Made by a program: the position numbers and the translations under genes. A model generated the notes under the pieces. It was not told the DNA's origin, searched no databases, and saw only the letters and a list, made by a program, of their open reading frames with translations. 64,000 nt of DNA, taken from positions 310,001 through 374,000 of the forward strand of contig NZ_VFML01000001.1 in the NCBI RefSeq assembly GCF_006715045.1, given 5' to 3'. Source of the stretch: Amycolatopsis cihanbeyliensis (lineage in GTDB: Bacteria > Actinomycetota > Actinomycetes > Mycobacteriales > Pseudonocardiaceae). Shown here piece by piece: positions 63,517-64,000 of this stretch (position 1 is its first letter; each line of letters starts with the position of its first letter).

Positions 63517-64000
63517 GTGCCGAAGACGGTGGATCACGCCGAACGCCGGGCGCAGATCGTCGCGGGACTGCTCCGGCTCGCCGGGCGCGCGGGGCTACAC
63601 GCTGTGACGATGCGCTCGGTGGCTGCCGAGTCGGGGGTGTCGCTGCGGCTGGTGCAGTACTACTTCCGGAGCAAGGCTCAGCTGATGCAGGCGGCACTGG
63701 AGCATCTGGAGCGGGAGAGCCACCGGCGGTGGACCGACCGGCTCGCCGGGCGGGCGGATCCCCGCGCGGTACTCGAGGCTTTCCTGGTCGAGGGATTGCC
63801 CACCGATGAGCAGAGCCGGACCTTCCACCTGCTGTGGACGTCCTACGCGGTGCTGGCGATGACCGATCCGGAACTCGCCGAGCAACCCTTCGTCGCCGGA
63901 CCGAATCGGCTGGAGCGGCAACTCGCGGAGGTGCTGCGGCGAGCGCGGGCCGGGGGAGAGCTGGCCGCGAACGCCGAGCCGGATGTGGAGGCGGCCCGGC
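63517..64000 (+). CDS. TetR-family regulator (3' end outside window)
   Basis: The frame from GTG 63517 is open to the window end and gives more than 160 residues. The helix-turn-helix (ERRAQIVAGLLRLAGRAGLHAVTMRSVAAESGVSLRLVQYYFRSKAQLMQAALEHL, about 8-63) is typical of TetR/AcrR proteins. A C-terminal ligand domain follows (RTFHLLWTSYAVLAMTDPELAEQPFVAGPNRLERQLAEVL). It probably represses the divergent MFS exporter through the operator between them. The stop codon is beyond the window. Confidence 0.85.
   Translation, partial: MPKTVDHAERRAQIVAGLLRLAGRAGLHAVTMRSVAAESGVSLRLVQYYFRSKAQLMQAALEHLERESHRRWTDRLAGRADPRAVLEAFLVEGLPTDEQSRTFHLLWTSYAVLAMTDPELAEQPFVAGPNRLERQLAEVLRRARAGGELAANAEPDVEAAR

Overview
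The window is high-GC, densely packed actinobacterial chromosome, most likely from the Pseudonocardiaceae (Amycolatopsis/Prauserella-like). Support comes from GTG/TTG starts, many ATGA/GTGA stop-start overlaps, mycobacterium-like gene content (MptB mannosyltransferase, LppL-like lipoprotein, F420/PPOX and mycothiol-linked families, MSMEG_4193, DUF3090, SCO1664, DUF3097 and MAB_1171c families) and XRE/DUF5753 plus DUF6879 regulators. No rRNA, CRISPR array or replication origin was seen.

Layout. Bases 1-2108 are a decayed mobile element beside the 3' end of a tRNA-Leu(GAG): an AbrB-like gene, an integrase cut after about 43 codons by an IS5-type remnant, a methyltransferase fragment and an IS3-type remnant. 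Bases 2209-9800 resemble the Rv2135c-Rv2141c neighbourhood of Mycobacterium tuberculosis (M20 peptidase, DUF5703, LppL-like lipoprotein, uppP, phosphatase) with an aldo/keto reductase and an M3 oligopeptidase, ending in a perfect 25-bp hairpin. Bases 9804-20767 hold one leftward unit: a large secreted GH92 alpha-mannosidase, a smaller GH92 without signal peptide, a FUSC-type membrane protein and malate dehydrogenase, with a LacI-like palindrome upstream. Bases 20833-30840 carry a DUF6069 membrane protein, an M55 D-aminopeptidase/M20 pair, a divergent peptide ABC transporter operon and mptB.

Bases 30841-36755 form a second accessory zone. VOC, HxlR and Tn3-transposase remnants lead into an arsenic-resistance cluster (arsM, divergent arsR-acr3-arsC) with recognisable operator half-sites and metal-binding cysteines. 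Bases 36748-48686 are ordinary metabolic and regulatory genes: PPOX oxidoreductase, MAB_1171c protein, amidohydrolase, S9 and S66 peptidases, DUF3090-SCO1664, an internally deleted phosphotransferase, a PLP decarboxylase, an SDR and a LysR regulator. Bases 48877-50435 are a small protein/DUF6879/XRE-DUF5753 triad whose first gene looks frameshifted.

Bases 50430-64000 contain two independent ECF42 sigma factor/DGPF (YciI) pairs, DUF899, an MBL-fold hydrolase, an NAD(P)-binding protein with a divergent TetR and paired operators, DUF3097, NfeD-stomatin, folK with an SGNH hydrolase, and an MFS drug exporter with a divergent TetR. A palindromic operator covers the exporter's start codon.

The most unusual points are the tandem secreted/cytosolic GH92 pair with its operator, the D-peptide scavenging locus whose binding protein ends in a C-terminal membrane anchor, the phosphotransferase that has lost its catalytic loop, the DUF6879 triad, and the twin ECF42 modules, one with a textbook ECF42-like promoter. 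I found no clearly novel defence or mobile system. All calls are read from sequence by eye; nothing was searched against a database.
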